The position numbers were made by a program, and so were the translations under genes. This document shows positions 9,274 through 17,460 of a stretch of DNA of 64,000 nt, in pieces. The stretch covers positions 3,675,001 to 3,739,000 of the forward strand of contig NZ_CP026118.1 in assembly GCF_004101865.1 (NCBI RefSeq), read 5' to 3'. Every line of letters begins with the position of its first letter. Within the stretch, counting starts at the first letter, position 1. The notes beneath the pieces are model-generated. The model had not been told where the DNA came from, did no database searches, and saw only the letters and a list, made by a program, of their open reading frames with translations. The DNA is from Halobacillus litoralis (GTDB lineage: Bacteria > Bacillota > Bacilli > Bacillales > Halobacillaceae).

Positions 9274-9297
9274 GAGACCCCGGAAACACGGGGTCTC
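9274..9297 (+). terminator. Hairpin between pilA and pilD
   Basis: GAGACCCCG at 9274-9282 pairs perfectly with CGGGGTCTC at 9289-9297 around a 6-base loop. The downstream tract is CCCCTTATAA, so termination is probably partial. It would let pilin mRNA exceed pilD and later genes, or stabilise the pilA 3' end. Confidence 0.6.
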
Positions 9298-9324
9298 CCC
9301 TTATAACCTCCAAAGGAGAAAAAA

Positions 9325-10083
9325 ATGAACGCAATTCTACCTTTATACATATTCATAAGCGGAACCATCTTAGGGTCCTTTTTCAATGTCGTCGGTCTGC
9401 GATTACCTAAAAAAATCGATTTCACTAAATCACGCTCCGCATGCCCTCACTGCTCCACAACTTTACAAGCTCGAGATCTCATCCCACTAATTTCTTTCCT
9501 CTTATCCAAGGGTAAGTGCAGACATTGCGAAAGCAGGATTTCAATCGCTTATCCGATTGTTGAATTAAGTACAGGGATTTTGTTCTTGTCTGCTTATATG
9601 CATTTGGGAATATCTTATCCTTTTTTAGGTGCTTGTCTGCTCATATCCCTTGCTATCATAGTGACCGTGGGGGACTTGAAATATATGATTATTCCTGACC
9701 GTCTCCTTCTGTTTTTTGCAGGTATGTTCATCATTTACCGTTTCTTCTATCCACTTGAACCCTGGTATGTTTCAGTATTAGGAGCTCTTACCGGTTTCGG
9801 TTTGATCATGCTTATCATTGTTGTAAGTAAAGGTGGAATGGGAGGAGGAGATATGAAACTTTTCGGTATCTTGGGGATATTATTAGGTGTCAAAATGACC
9901 CTGCTTACTTTTTTCCTGGCTACCATAATTGGAACAATTGCCAGTCTTCTGCTTCTGGGGTTTAAAGTAATTGGTCGAAAAGATCCATTTCCCTTTGGTC
10001 CTTCCATCATGCTGGCATCTATCATCAGTTATCTATATGGTAATGATCTTCTCAATTTTTATTTCGAAACTTTTTACATATAG
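9325..10083 (+). CDS. pilD: Prepilin peptidase PilD/ComC type
   Basis: This integral membrane aspartyl protease cuts the prepilin leader and N-methylates the new N-terminus. The 252-aa protein has the CPHC...CRHC zinc motif near residues 40-75, which goes with the methylase half. The two catalytic Asp are in GDLKYMIIPD and GGGDMKLFG. About seven or eight membrane segments are visible. The position, two steps from a SpoIIB-like gene and maf, corresponds to comC in B. subtilis, so it may also serve competence pseudopilins encoded elsewhere. Start ATG after AAAGGAG. Confidence 0.92.
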   Translation: MNAILPLYIFISGTILGSFFNVVGLRLPKKIDFTKSRSACPHCSTTLQARDLIPLISFLLSKGKCRHCESRISIAYPIVELSTGILFLSAYMHLGISYPFLGACLLISLAIIVTVGDLKYMIIPDRLLLFFAGMFIIYRFFYPLEPWYVSVLGALTGFGLIMLIIVVSKGGMGGGDMKLFGILGILLGVKMTLLTFFLATIIGTIASLLLLGFKVIGRKDPFPFGPSIMLASIISYLYGNDLLNFYFETFYI

Positions 10084-10095
10084 GAGGGACTTCTG

Positions 10096-11061
10096 TTGTT
10101 CAATCTTTTCAAGGTGAAAGGTCGTTTGAACTTCATTATCAAAAATCACTCGATCCGTTATGTGCATAGTAAATCATCCAATATCAATCAAATCGAACAA
10201 ACAGGAGAGATCATCCTTCCATACCACGTAATGGAGGATGGGAAAATCAACGATTATAGAGAGCTCACCTCCATCATTGAAGATTTTATTGAAAACAAAG
10301 GGTGGAAAAATAAATCCTTGTACTTCACCGTGCCTGATCATTCTGTAGTTATCCGCCCATACAAAGTACCCGCGACATTGAAGGCGGATGAGATCAAAGG
10401 CTATCTTTATATGCAACTTGGTGAAACATTACATTTGCCTTTTGAAGACCCTGCTTTTGATTACAGCATCCTTGAAAATGGTGAAAAAGAAACAGAACTT
10501 CTGCTGTTTGCCTATCCGGAAGAACAGATACGAAAGTTAGAACAAGTCTTCAAGGATGCTAAGCTGAAACCGAAAGCGGCTGATATTAGTGCTCTCTCTG
10601 TTTACAGGTTTTACGAACATTTAGGAATGGCAGCAAAAGAAGAGCACCTCCTATTAATTGATTGGAATATGGATGGGTGTGTGTTGACAGTCTTTAAAGA
10701 ACATTTGCCAGCTTTTATCAACCACACTAAAAGTCCTTTAGCATTGAATTTGTGGAAACGGGAAAATGGCCGATACATATGGCAGGGCGATGAAGGGGAT
10801 CCTTCTGATTTTACTTATGATCAAGTGAATGAGATAGAAAGGATCATGGATTTCTATCGATTTTCTCTCATGAACGGAGAAGCAGGAGTATCAAAAGTAT
10901 TATTAACAGGTGATTGGCCAGAAAACGAGCGAGCGCTGTCTCTGCTTGAAGAAAAGGCGATTCATGTAGAAACCTTAATGGAACCGAGCTTATTCATAGA
11001 AACAGAACATCCGGTTTCAGTAGAGTGTGTAGATGCAATCGGATTATCGATTAAGCAGTAG
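10096..11061 (+). CDS. pilM: Type IV pilus assembly protein PilM
   Basis: PilM is the actin-fold cytoplasmic protein that links PilN to the motor. The 321-aa protein carries the family's ATPase-like fold; the N-terminal strand is FIIKNHSIRYVHS and the segment YKVPATLKADEIKGYLYMQL is the usual PilM helix region. It starts at TTG 10096 after a GGAGGGA site at 10083-10089. It is followed directly by pilN. The sequence is divergent from proteobacterial PilM, but gene order M-N-O supports the call. Confidence 0.82.
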   Translation: MFNLFKVKGRLNFIIKNHSIRYVHSKSSNINQIEQTGEIILPYHVMEDGKINDYRELTSIIEDFIENKGWKNKSLYFTVPDHSVVIRPYKVPATLKADEIKGYLYMQLGETLHLPFEDPAFDYSILENGEKETELLLFAYPEEQIRKLEQVFKDAKLKPKAADISALSVYRFYEHLGMAAKEEHLLLIDWNMDGCVLTVFKEHLPAFINHTKSPLALNLWKRENGRYIWQGDEGDPSDFTYDQVNEIERIMDFYRFSLMNGEAGVSKVLLTGDWPENERALSLLEEKAIHVETLMEPSLFIETEHPVSVECVDAIGLSIKQ

Positions 11062-11081
11062 TGGAATTGGGGTTGAATTGT

Positions 11082-11660
11082 ATGGTAGTAGAAATAAACT
11101 TACTTGAACAAAAAGAAAAAAGAAATGTACTGCCTTTTATAATTCTAGGTTTCTTTGTGCTTGTCTCTTTAATCATTGTTGTGACACTTGGGTTTCAAAG
11201 GTCTCAATTAGTTGCACAAACAGAAGCGAAGGAAGAAAGAATCCAACAGATACAACAAGACCAGGAAAAATTCACTCAACCTGTAGACAATGAAGGAACG
11301 GAGAGGGATCAATTGAAAGATTCCCTTGATCAATTAAAGGCTACCATTGTACCGACCATTCCTTTTGTAGAAAGATTAGTATCTCTTTTGCCTGAGCGTG
11401 GGTTTTTTGAGTCCTTTACTTTAACGGGGGCATCTGAAGTAACAGTAGTTGCAAGGTTTGATACGATACAGCAGGCTGCGAAATTCACAAGCACATTGAA
11501 TCAAGAATCCGTTATATCGAATGTGGAACTTGCAAGTGTCGAAACGAGTGTGGTGGATGAAACAGAGTATCTATATGATTATCAACCAAGATATATTGCC
11601 AGTTATTATCTTGTCTTAAATGAATCAACGCTCCTCTCAGAAAAGGGGTTGAGTGAATGA
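11082..11660 (+). CDS. pilN: Type IV pilus assembly protein PilN
   Basis: PilN forms a heterodimer with PilO in the membrane and binds PilM through a short cytoplasmic N-terminal peptide. The protein (192 aa) begins MVVEINLLEQKEKR, which is the conserved INLL peptide, then has one membrane segment (about residues 18-40), a coiled coil and a small ferredoxin-like domain. I chose ATG 11082 because the INLL peptide is always near the start; the frame also opens at GTG 11061 on the pilM stop. The last 4 bases overlap pilO (ATGA). Confidence 0.85.
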   Translation: MVVEINLLEQKEKRNVLPFIILGFFVLVSLIIVVTLGFQRSQLVAQTEAKEERIQQIQQDQEKFTQPVDNEGTERDQLKDSLDQLKATIVPTIPFVERLVSLLPERGFFESFTLTGASEVTVVARFDTIQQAAKFTSTLNQESVISNVELASVETSVVDETEYLYDYQPRYIASYYLVLNESTLLSEKGLSE

Positions 11661-12490
11661 AGATGGAATGGAATCGCTTGAGTATCCTTTCACTTCTGTT
11701 TGGTATGTTACTTTGTTTTTCAATAGCCGTTTTCGGTATCCAGGTTATTGTTCATCCCTTGCAGCAAGGGGTGAAAGAAAAAGAGAAGGTGGTAGAACAA
11801 GAAGAGAAAGTTCTTTCAGCTATCGAAGAGAATAGCAATGAGAGTGAAAGGGACTTACTTCTAACTTCCCGTACGATTCAGCAGCAGTTACCTGTGGTTC
11901 CTCTCTTAGATCAATTATTGATCGGGTTGGATCGTGCTGCGAACTCATCAACCAGCTTAATCAACAATATCGGTATTTCAGATTCCGAGTCGATCATCGC
12001 TCTCGCTGATGAAGAAGTCGAAGGGTTGGATGAAGAGGATGGAGAGGAAGAAGAGTTAAAACCCGAATCAGGAGAGAGTGAAGCTCAACAGTTGATCGAG
12101 GGCTTACATACCTTGCAATTTTCAATAGATGTTACATCTGAGAACTATAGTGAGATGATGAAATTCATGAAAGAAATACAATCATTACCAAGAATCACAC
12201 AGATAGAATCCATACAATTCGAGGCCCCTGATAATGACAGTGAGTTAGGCTATTCGATTTTATTGAATAGTTATTATCAGCCTTTATATGCGGGTTTAGC
12301 AAATGAAGCACCTCAGTATCATTATGGCGGAAATTCAGACAAATTGAACCCTTTTTCGATTGAGCAATGGCAAGAGGGTACGGGGAGTCTGAATGAAAAT
12401 GATGAAGCTGAAACTGATGAAACATCAGAAAATGCAAAGCAAGAAGAGGATACAGAGGAAGACAGCAGTGAAACGGAAGAGCAGCTTTAA
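11657..12490 (+). CDS. pilO: PilO-like pilus assembly protein with acidic insert and tail
   Basis: The 277-aa protein has one N-terminal membrane segment (about residues 10-30), a coiled coil and a periplasmic-type domain, the PilO layout. Position after pilN with a 4-base overlap supports the call. Two features are unusual: an acidic insert near residues 118-138 (EEVEGLDEEDGEEEELK region) and an acidic tail of about 35 residues. Such acidic segments fit a salt-adapted exported protein. The fold match itself is weak by eye. Confidence 0.7.
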   Translation: MKMEWNRLSILSLLFGMLLCFSIAVFGIQVIVHPLQQGVKEKEKVVEQEEKVLSAIEENSNESERDLLLTSRTIQQQLPVVPLLDQLLIGLDRAANSSTSLINNIGISDSESIIALADEEVEGLDEEDGEEEELKPESGESEAQQLIEGLHTLQFSIDVTSENYSEMMKFMKEIQSLPRITQIESIQFEAPDNDSELGYSILLNSYYQPLYAGLANEAPQYHYGGNSDKLNPFSIEQWQEGTGSLNENDEAETDETSENAKQEEDTEEDSSETEEQL

Positions 12491-12584
12491 GCCGAATTTG
12501 TCGAAGTAGTACTGACAAATTTCAGCGTAGTTTTCATCACACCTGTGATAGGGTTGGGACAAACCTAGCAGGAGTGATTAATCC

Positions 12585-13391
12585 ATGGATTCCAAAAAGA
12601 AAATATCAATTTCATTCCGAAATGAACATCAGAAAGACTCGAAACGGGAAGTTGTAAGGACGCAAAGTGAACAAGCGGCCGCCGCTGAAGAGAAAAAGGA
12701 CGAGCAGCGGCCGTCCACTCCCGTTTACCAGCTTCCTTTGAAAAAGAAGAAAAAGTATTTCTCTTCTTTTAAACCATTGATTGCGACGTCGCTCACTGCT
12801 TTATTCGTAAGTCTTGGACTCGGTTTTCTGCTCTTACGCATGTTCGTATCGCTGACAGATGATACCTCCATGGGCAGCCAGGCAAATGACACCATGCCAG
12901 TTACGAGTCCTGGTGAACAGCAAACCGCAGAAAATAGTCCAGATTCGCTTCCCGTAGGTGCTCTTCAAACATTTAACGCGTATATAGTCCAGGCAGGGGC
13001 TTTTTCTACAGAAACGAAAGCGTTGGAATGGAAGAGTCGTTTGACAGCTCAATCGGTTTCTTCTGTTGTATGGGAAAGAGACGGGCAATTTTATTTATAT
13101 GTAGGGAGCGGGGCTACTAAACAAGAAGCAGATCTTATTGCAAGCGAACTGGCGGCTGAAAGCATTGAAACATATGTGAAACCGTGGGTAGTAAATGTAG
13201 AAAAGCAGGTGCCGGATAAGGTTTATCAACATTTAGATGCTCATTCACTAGGAGACTTTTCAGAAAGCGATCGACAGAAAGTGATGGAAGAAATTGGGAA
13301 AAACACTCCGCTTGCGCAAGCTCTCTCGGAATGGGAAGCACAAGACGATACGAACGTTAATTGGTTGAAAGTTGCAAAATCGCTTGAATAA
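12585..13391 (+). CDS. SPOR-domain membrane protein, SpoIIB-like
   Basis: The 268-aa protein has a charged cytoplasmic N-terminus (about 65 residues), one membrane segment (about 67-90), a Ser/Thr/Gln-rich stretch and a SPOR domain (about 128-200, starting NAYIVQAGAFSTETKALEW). SPOR domains bind denuded glycan strands. In B. subtilis SpoIIB has the same layout, lies just upstream of maf and helps the septum during engulfment. The location here is identical, which favours SpoIIB over a pilus role, although it follows pilO in the same direction. A 94-base gap and its own AGGAG site separate it from pilO. Confidence 0.72.
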   Translation: MDSKKKISISFRNEHQKDSKREVVRTQSEQAAAAEEKKDEQRPSTPVYQLPLKKKKKYFSSFKPLIATSLTALFVSLGLGFLLLRMFVSLTDDTSMGSQANDTMPVTSPGEQQTAENSPDSLPVGALQTFNAYIVQAGAFSTETKALEWKSRLTAQSVSSVVWERDGQFYLYVGSGATKQEADLIASELAAESIETYVKPWVVNVEKQVPDKVYQHLDAHSLGDFSESDRQKVMEEIGKNTPLAQALSEWEAQDDTNVNWLKVAKSLE

Positions 13392-13417
13392 ACGATACTT
13401 GTACGATCCATGGATAG

Positions 13418-13450
13418 AAAAGGGAGTTTCTTTAAATAGTACTCCCTTTT
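13418..13450 (+). terminator. Intrinsic terminator after the SPOR gene
   Basis: AAAAGGGAGT at 13418-13427 pairs with ACTCCCTTTT at 13441-13450, followed by TTTATTT. It closes the pilus/spoIIB transcription unit. Confidence 0.8.
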
Positions 13451-13553
13451 TTATTTGGTTTCTTTTATGAAACTGCTGCTTTGCTTTACCCTGGTATTAT
13501 ATGAATTCTTGTAAAATAGAATTAACCCCATGTGAAGAAAGGATGTCTTTAGA

Positions 13554-14120
13554 GTGTGCAACTTAGTTTTAGGTTCTCAATCACCAAGAAGAAAAGAATT
13601 GTTGGAATTGGCTGGGTATCGTTTTGTAGTAAGAAGCTCAGAAGTGGAGGAAGTAATTGAAGAAGGTATGACTCCTGAAGAGGCGGTCCTTCATTTATCA
13701 CAGGTGAAAAGTGAATCGATAGAATTATTAGAGGATGAGGTTTTACTCACTTCTGACACTGTTGTTTCAGTTGATGGGCGAATTTTAGGGAAGCCTGCGA
13801 ACTTTTCTGATGCCCGTTCTTATTTGCAACAACTAAGTGGGCGGACACATGAGGTGTTCACAGGTGTTTATTTGCGGACAAATGAGGAATCATGTACGTT
13901 TTTTGTGCAAACAGATGTTACTTTTTATGACTTGTCAGACAACGAGATTGAGTGGTACTTATCAACTGGTGAAATTTGGGATAAAGCAGGTGCTTATGGT
14001 ATTCAGGGGAAAGGAGCCTTGTTTGTAGAAAAAATTGATGGAGACTATTACAGTGTAGTCGGATTGCCGATTTCCAGGGTTTCCCGTGAATTGAGAACAT
14101 TTAACGTTTCTTCAGGCTGA
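13554..14120 (+). CDS. maf: Maf nucleoside triphosphate pyrophosphatase
   Basis: Maf hydrolyses non-canonical or modified nucleoside triphosphates (dTTP/UTP pyrophosphatase group) and is linked to septum control in B. subtilis. The 188-aa protein starts with the signature LVLGSQSPRRKELL (NTP-binding), has TSDTVVSVDGRILGKP with the catalytic Asp, and GAYGIQGKGALFVEKIDGDYYSVVGLP near the C-terminus in pieces. Start is GTG 13554 after AAAGGA; the only nearby ATG (13543) is out of frame and soon stops. Followed 43 bases later by radC. Confidence 0.93.
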   Translation: MCNLVLGSQSPRRKELLELAGYRFVVRSSEVEEVIEEGMTPEEAVLHLSQVKSESIELLEDEVLLTSDTVVSVDGRILGKPANFSDARSYLQQLSGRTHEVFTGVYLRTNEESCTFFVQTDVTFYDLSDNEIEWYLSTGEIWDKAGAYGIQGKGALFVEKIDGDYYSVVGLPISRVSRELRTFNVSSG

Positions 14121-14163
14121 TTTCTTTTACATGGGGAATCAGTAGGAAAGGAAGCTGGAAAAT

Positions 14164-14649
14164 TTGTCTCACACAAGCATCATGATCAAGGATGTTCCGA
14201 GAGAAGATCGTCCCAGGGAGCGGCTCTTAGATTTGGGTGCCACCCATTTATCGAATCAAGAACTTCTTGCGATTTTGTTAGGGAGCGGTACTAAACAGGA
14301 ATCAGTAATGGAACTTGCCAACCGTTTATTGGTTCATTTTGAGGGGATCGTATTACTGAAAGATGCGACAATTGAAGAATTGACGGCAATCAGAGGAATC
14401 GGTGTGGCGAAGGCTGTATTGATCATGTCCGCAATTGAAATGGGAAAAAGAATGCAGAAAATGAAACCGGTTGAAAGGTATATGATCAGAAGTCCGGAAG
14501 ATGGAGCCGACTTCGTCATGGAAGAAATGCGCGGCTTGAAACAAGAACATTTTATCTGCTTGTTTTTAAATACGAAGAATCAAGTGCTTCACCGACAAAC
14601 GATCTTCATTGGCAGTTTGAATGCTTCCATCGTCCACCCCAGGGAAGTT
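14164..14649 (+). CDS. radC: RadC (JAMM-family) exon 1, interrupted by group II intron
   Basis: RadC-type proteins carry helix-hairpin-helix and JAMM/MPN domains; their role is not settled. This segment encodes 162 residues, from MSHTSIMIKDVPRED to NASIVHPREV, including the HhH region near residues 70-85 (AIRGIGVAKAV). The match to other Firmicutes RadC stops exactly at 14649. Read without splicing, the frame adds only VRP and stops at 14661. Joined to 17132-17335 it gives 229 residues in phase 0, normal for RadC. Start TTG 14164 is 10 bases after AAAGGAAG; an in-frame ATG at 14182 has no such site. Confidence 0.88.
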
Positions 14650-15216
14650 GTGCGCCCATAAGGGCATTTAGAAAATCTGTTTTGGCAAAACAGTAGGGAA
14701 ATATCACATTCAATACCCTATCATCAGCCAACTTATCCGTGAAGGAAACCAAGCGGTGAGTGTAGCATGTTGGCAAAGCCATAAGTTTCCTAGTTACCAA
14801 GGAACGACTGAATGGCGAGATGAAAGTTCGTAGACAAGGATGAAAGCTGAATTGCTTGAATGATAGCTCAAGGAGGACCACGGGGACCTTCAGCGGGAGG
14901 TAACGATTAACGCTGTATGAAGTAAGCATGTTTCTTAAAAACTTCGAGAAACATGAAGTGATACTACTTCGTCCAACTTCTATATCGAAGAAACGAGTGA
15001 AAGTCACATCCGAAACTATGAAATGCTATGTTTCTATATATCTAAATGGGGATTGCCTATGTTGGAATGCCAAATATGGCTATGACAACTGTGTCTGAAT
15101 ATCCGATATGGCAACGGAGTTCTCGTAGTAGTCCGAGATAGGGAAAGCCTATCACATGGCGAAGGAGAACAGTTTATCTGGTTTAATTACCAAATTGGGA
15201 AGGAGCGTGAGGCTCC

Positions 15217-17028
15217 ATGAGAAATCCAAAAGTAGTGTTAAACAGTCTAACTTTCAAAGCACAAGATGATACGTATATCTTCGAAAGATTATATCGAAAT
15301 CTGTATAATATCGAGTTCTATCTAGAAGCCTATGCCAAGCTTCACCCTAATAAAGGGAGTAACACAAAAGGTGTTAACAATGACACAATCGATGGTATGA
15401 GTTTAGAAAGAATCGAGCGTTTAATCGAAAAACTAAAGGAACAAACATATCAACCAAATCCAGCACGCAGAACATATATTCCAAAGAAAAACGGTAAAAC
15501 ACGACCTTTGGGTATTCCGACTTTTGAGGATAAACTAGTGCAAGAGGTTGTTCGGCGAATTTTAGAAAGTATCTACGAACCTCAATTTTCAAATCATTCA
15601 CATGGTTTTCGACCAAATCGTAGCTGTCACACTGCCTTAAAAGAAATACGCAATACTTTTACGGGTACGAGATGGTTTATTGAAGGTGACATAAAAGGTT
15701 TCTTTGATAACATTGACCATCATGTATTAGTTGGACTTTTACGGAAGCGCATTAAGGATGAAAAATTAATTAATTTAATTTGGAAATTCTTAAGGGCAGG
15801 TTATGTAGAAGATTGGACTTTTCATAAAACCTACAGTGGGACACCCCAAGGTGGAATCATTAGTCCGTTACTTTCGAATATTTATCTGCATGAATTAGAT
15901 AAATACGCTGAAGGATATGCGGAATCCTTTATCAAAGGTGAAAAACGTAGGCATAATCTGGTTTATCATAACCTAGCATCAAAAATTAATCATTGTAAAA
16001 GTAAAAATAAACGTGATTGGGAACGACTAACCAAAGAAGAAAAAGCTGAAAGGCTTGGAGAATTAAAAGCTCTGTACAAAAAACTGCAAAGCCATCATAG
16101 CAAAGACCTTTTTGACCCAAACTATCGTAGAATGAAATATATAAGGTACGCGGATGATTTTATTATCGGTGTCATTGGTAGTAAAAAGGAAGCTGAACAA
16201 ATCAAGATAGATTTAACAGAATCCCTTGCAGAAAAACTCAAGTTGGAATTGAGTGCTGAAAAAACGTTGATAACATATAGTGATAAAAACGCTAGATTTT
16301 TAGGATACAATATACGAGTAGCAAGAGATTGGCACAGAATGAAAATGCCAAATGGCACAAAGAAACGAAAGTTTAACTATCAAACAAAAATATTCGTTCC
16401 TCATGAAAAATACATCAAAAAACTCATCGATTTAGGTGCATTGAAAATTGGCAGTAACAGCGGCTGGAAACCTGTTCATCGTCCCTATCTAGTGCATAAT
16501 GATGACCTTGAAATTCTTCGTACGTATAATGCGGAGATTGAGGGATTATATAATTACTATCGCCTAGCAAGTAATGATCATGTCCTTCAGTCTTTTAGGC
16601 AAACAATGAAATACAGTATGATTAAAACGTATGCCAATAAATACAAAAGTACCGTCAGCAAAATTATTACAAAATTTAAAATAAACGGGAAATTAGGTAT
16701 ACGTTATATAACGAAGGATGGTCCTAAAATTGCCTATTTTACGGAACAGCGAATGGAAAAGAACTCGGAAATCAAAAAACAGTCAATGGATATAATCGAA
16801 AATACAATCGTTTACGGTGGCAGAACAAGTCTCATTGAACGCCTTTTAGCTGAAAAGTGTGAGTGGTGTGGTGAAGAAAATGTTCCATTGGAGATGCATC
16901 ATGTCAACAAGCTCAAGAATTTGAAAGGCAAGAAACGATGGGAACAATTCATGATTGCAAGAAATCGCAAGACTATTGCAATGTGTGTGAAATGCCACCT
17001 TGATTTACACAATGGAAAGTTAGATTGA
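15217..17028 (+). CDS. ltrA: Group II intron-encoded reverse transcriptase/maturase with HNH endonuclease
   Basis: The 603-aa multifunctional protein helps intron RNA splicing and retrohoming. The RT domain spans about residues 60-350: it has the palm motifs [34 protein letters not shown] and the catalytic YADD (Tyr311-Asp314). A maturase (X) region follows (about 400-510). The C-terminal HNH domain starts at Cys548 (CEWC), with EMHHVN and a final CVKC. All catalytic residues are present and the frame is intact, so the intron looks active. Start ATG follows GGAAGGAG. A 20-residue-scale insertion between RT blocks ([14 protein letters not shown] region) is seen in related intron proteins. Confidence 0.93.
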   Translation: MRNPKVVLNSLTFKAQDDTYIFERLYRNLYNIEFYLEAYAKLHPNKGSNTKGVNNDTIDGMSLERIERLIEKLKEQTYQPNPARRTYIPKKNGKTRPLGIPTFEDKLVQEVVRRILESIYEPQFSNHSHGFRPNRSCHTALKEIRNTFTGTRWFIEGDIKGFFDNIDHHVLVGLLRKRIKDEKLINLIWKFLRAGYVEDWTFHKTYSGTPQGGIISPLLSNIYLHELDKYAEGYAESFIKGEKRRHNLVYHNLASKINHCKSKNKRDWERLTKEEKAERLGELKALYKKLQSHHSKDLFDPNYRRMKYIRYADDFIIGVIGSKKEAEQIKIDLTESLAEKLKLELSAEKTLITYSDKNARFLGYNIRVARDWHRMKMPNGTKKRKFNYQTKIFVPHEKYIKKLIDLGALKIGSNSGWKPVHRPYLVHNDDLEILRTYNAEIEGLYNYYRLASNDHVLQSFRQTMKYSMIKTYANKYKSTVSKIITKFKINGKLGIRYITKDGPKIAYFTEQRMEKNSEIKKQSMDIIENTIVYGGRTSLIERLLAEKCEWCGEENVPLEMHHVNKLKNLKGKKRWEQFMIARNRKTIAMCVKCHLDLHNGKLD

Positions 17029-17037
17029 TAAATGGAA

Positions 17038-17069
17038 AGCCGTATACTCTGAGAGGAGTACGTACGGTT
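17038..17069 (+). ncRNA. Group II intron domain V
   Basis: The 32-base hairpin begins AGCCGTAT and ends ACGTACGGTT, with a GAGA tetraloop inside ACTCTGAGAGGAGT. This is the catalytic domain V shape: AGC triad, lower stem, two-base bulge and GNRA loop. Confidence 0.85.
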
Positions 17070-17131
17070 TGGAGGGAAGTTCTCGGAAACCTGCTAAGGT
17101 AACTAAGCAAGGCGCCGGGTGCTTACCCTAC

Positions 17132-17335
17132 TTTAAAGAGGCTGTAAAACGATCTGCTGCCTCAATCATATGTGCCCACAACCATCCCTCAGGAGACCCG
17201 ACACCTTCTCAAGAAGATATCCAAGTGACAAGGCGTTTGAAAGAATGTGGAAAAATGATCGGGATCGAATTGCTCGATCATTTAGTGATCGGTGACCGAA
17301 AATTCATCAGCTTGAAAGAAAAAGGATACCTGTAA
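17132..17335 (+). CDS. radC: RadC exon 2 (JAMM metal site)
   Basis: This exon encodes 67 residues from [10 protein letters not shown] to LKEKGYL plus stop. It carries the JAMM motif [15 protein letters not shown] (HxH and downstream Asp), so the metal site of RadC is wholly in exon 2 while the N-terminal HhH region is in exon 1. An unspliced transcript could not yield the catalytic part fused to the N-terminus. A frame open from ATG 17069 inside intron domain VI would give an 88-residue product, but it has no good binding site and I do not regard it as a gene. Confidence 0.88.
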   Translation, partial: FKEAVKRSAASIICAHNHPSGDPTPSQEDIQVTRRLKECGKMIGIELLDHLVIGDRKFISLKEKGYL

Positions 17336-17425
17336 TGTTTCTATGATCTCCCTGATGCTTACCAGAGTATGAGTGCTGTTTAATGATCAATCCTATAAGA
17401 GCTTATGAACTTAAATACTAACAGC

Positions 17426-17460
17426 ATCCCTTCTCTATATAAATCAGATAGAGAAGGGAT
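17426..17460 (+). terminator. Intrinsic terminator after radC
   Basis: A perfect 13-bp stem (ATCCCTTCTCTAT at 17426-17438 and its complement at 17448-17460) is followed by TTTATTTATT. Confidence 0.85.

Larger units (their letters stand above)
14650..17131 (+). mobile_element. Group II intron inside radC, complete
   Basis: The 2482-base element starts with GTGCG at 14650, the group II 5' consensus, and ends with CTAC at 17128-17131, fitting the AY 3' end. These borders restore the radC frame exactly. It contains an RT/maturase gene (15217-17028), about 570 bases of structured 5' RNA, and domain V at 17038-17069, with the AGC catalytic triad at 17038-17040 and the CG bulge before TACGGTT. A domain VI-like segment follows. 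Candidate EBS1 (AACTTC) at 14975-14980 or 14940-14945 can pair with the last six exon bases GAAGTT. It lies in the same direction as radC, so splicing can restore RadC. Confidence 0.92.

Noticed and set aside
14606..15007. Minus-strand frame of 133 codons in the intron 5' region
   Set aside because: It lies on structured intron RNA, has no recognisable protein features and no start signals.
17069..17335. Separate 88-residue gene starting inside the intron
   Set aside because: Only the part from 17132 matches RadC; the first 21 codons are intron domain VI without a binding site.
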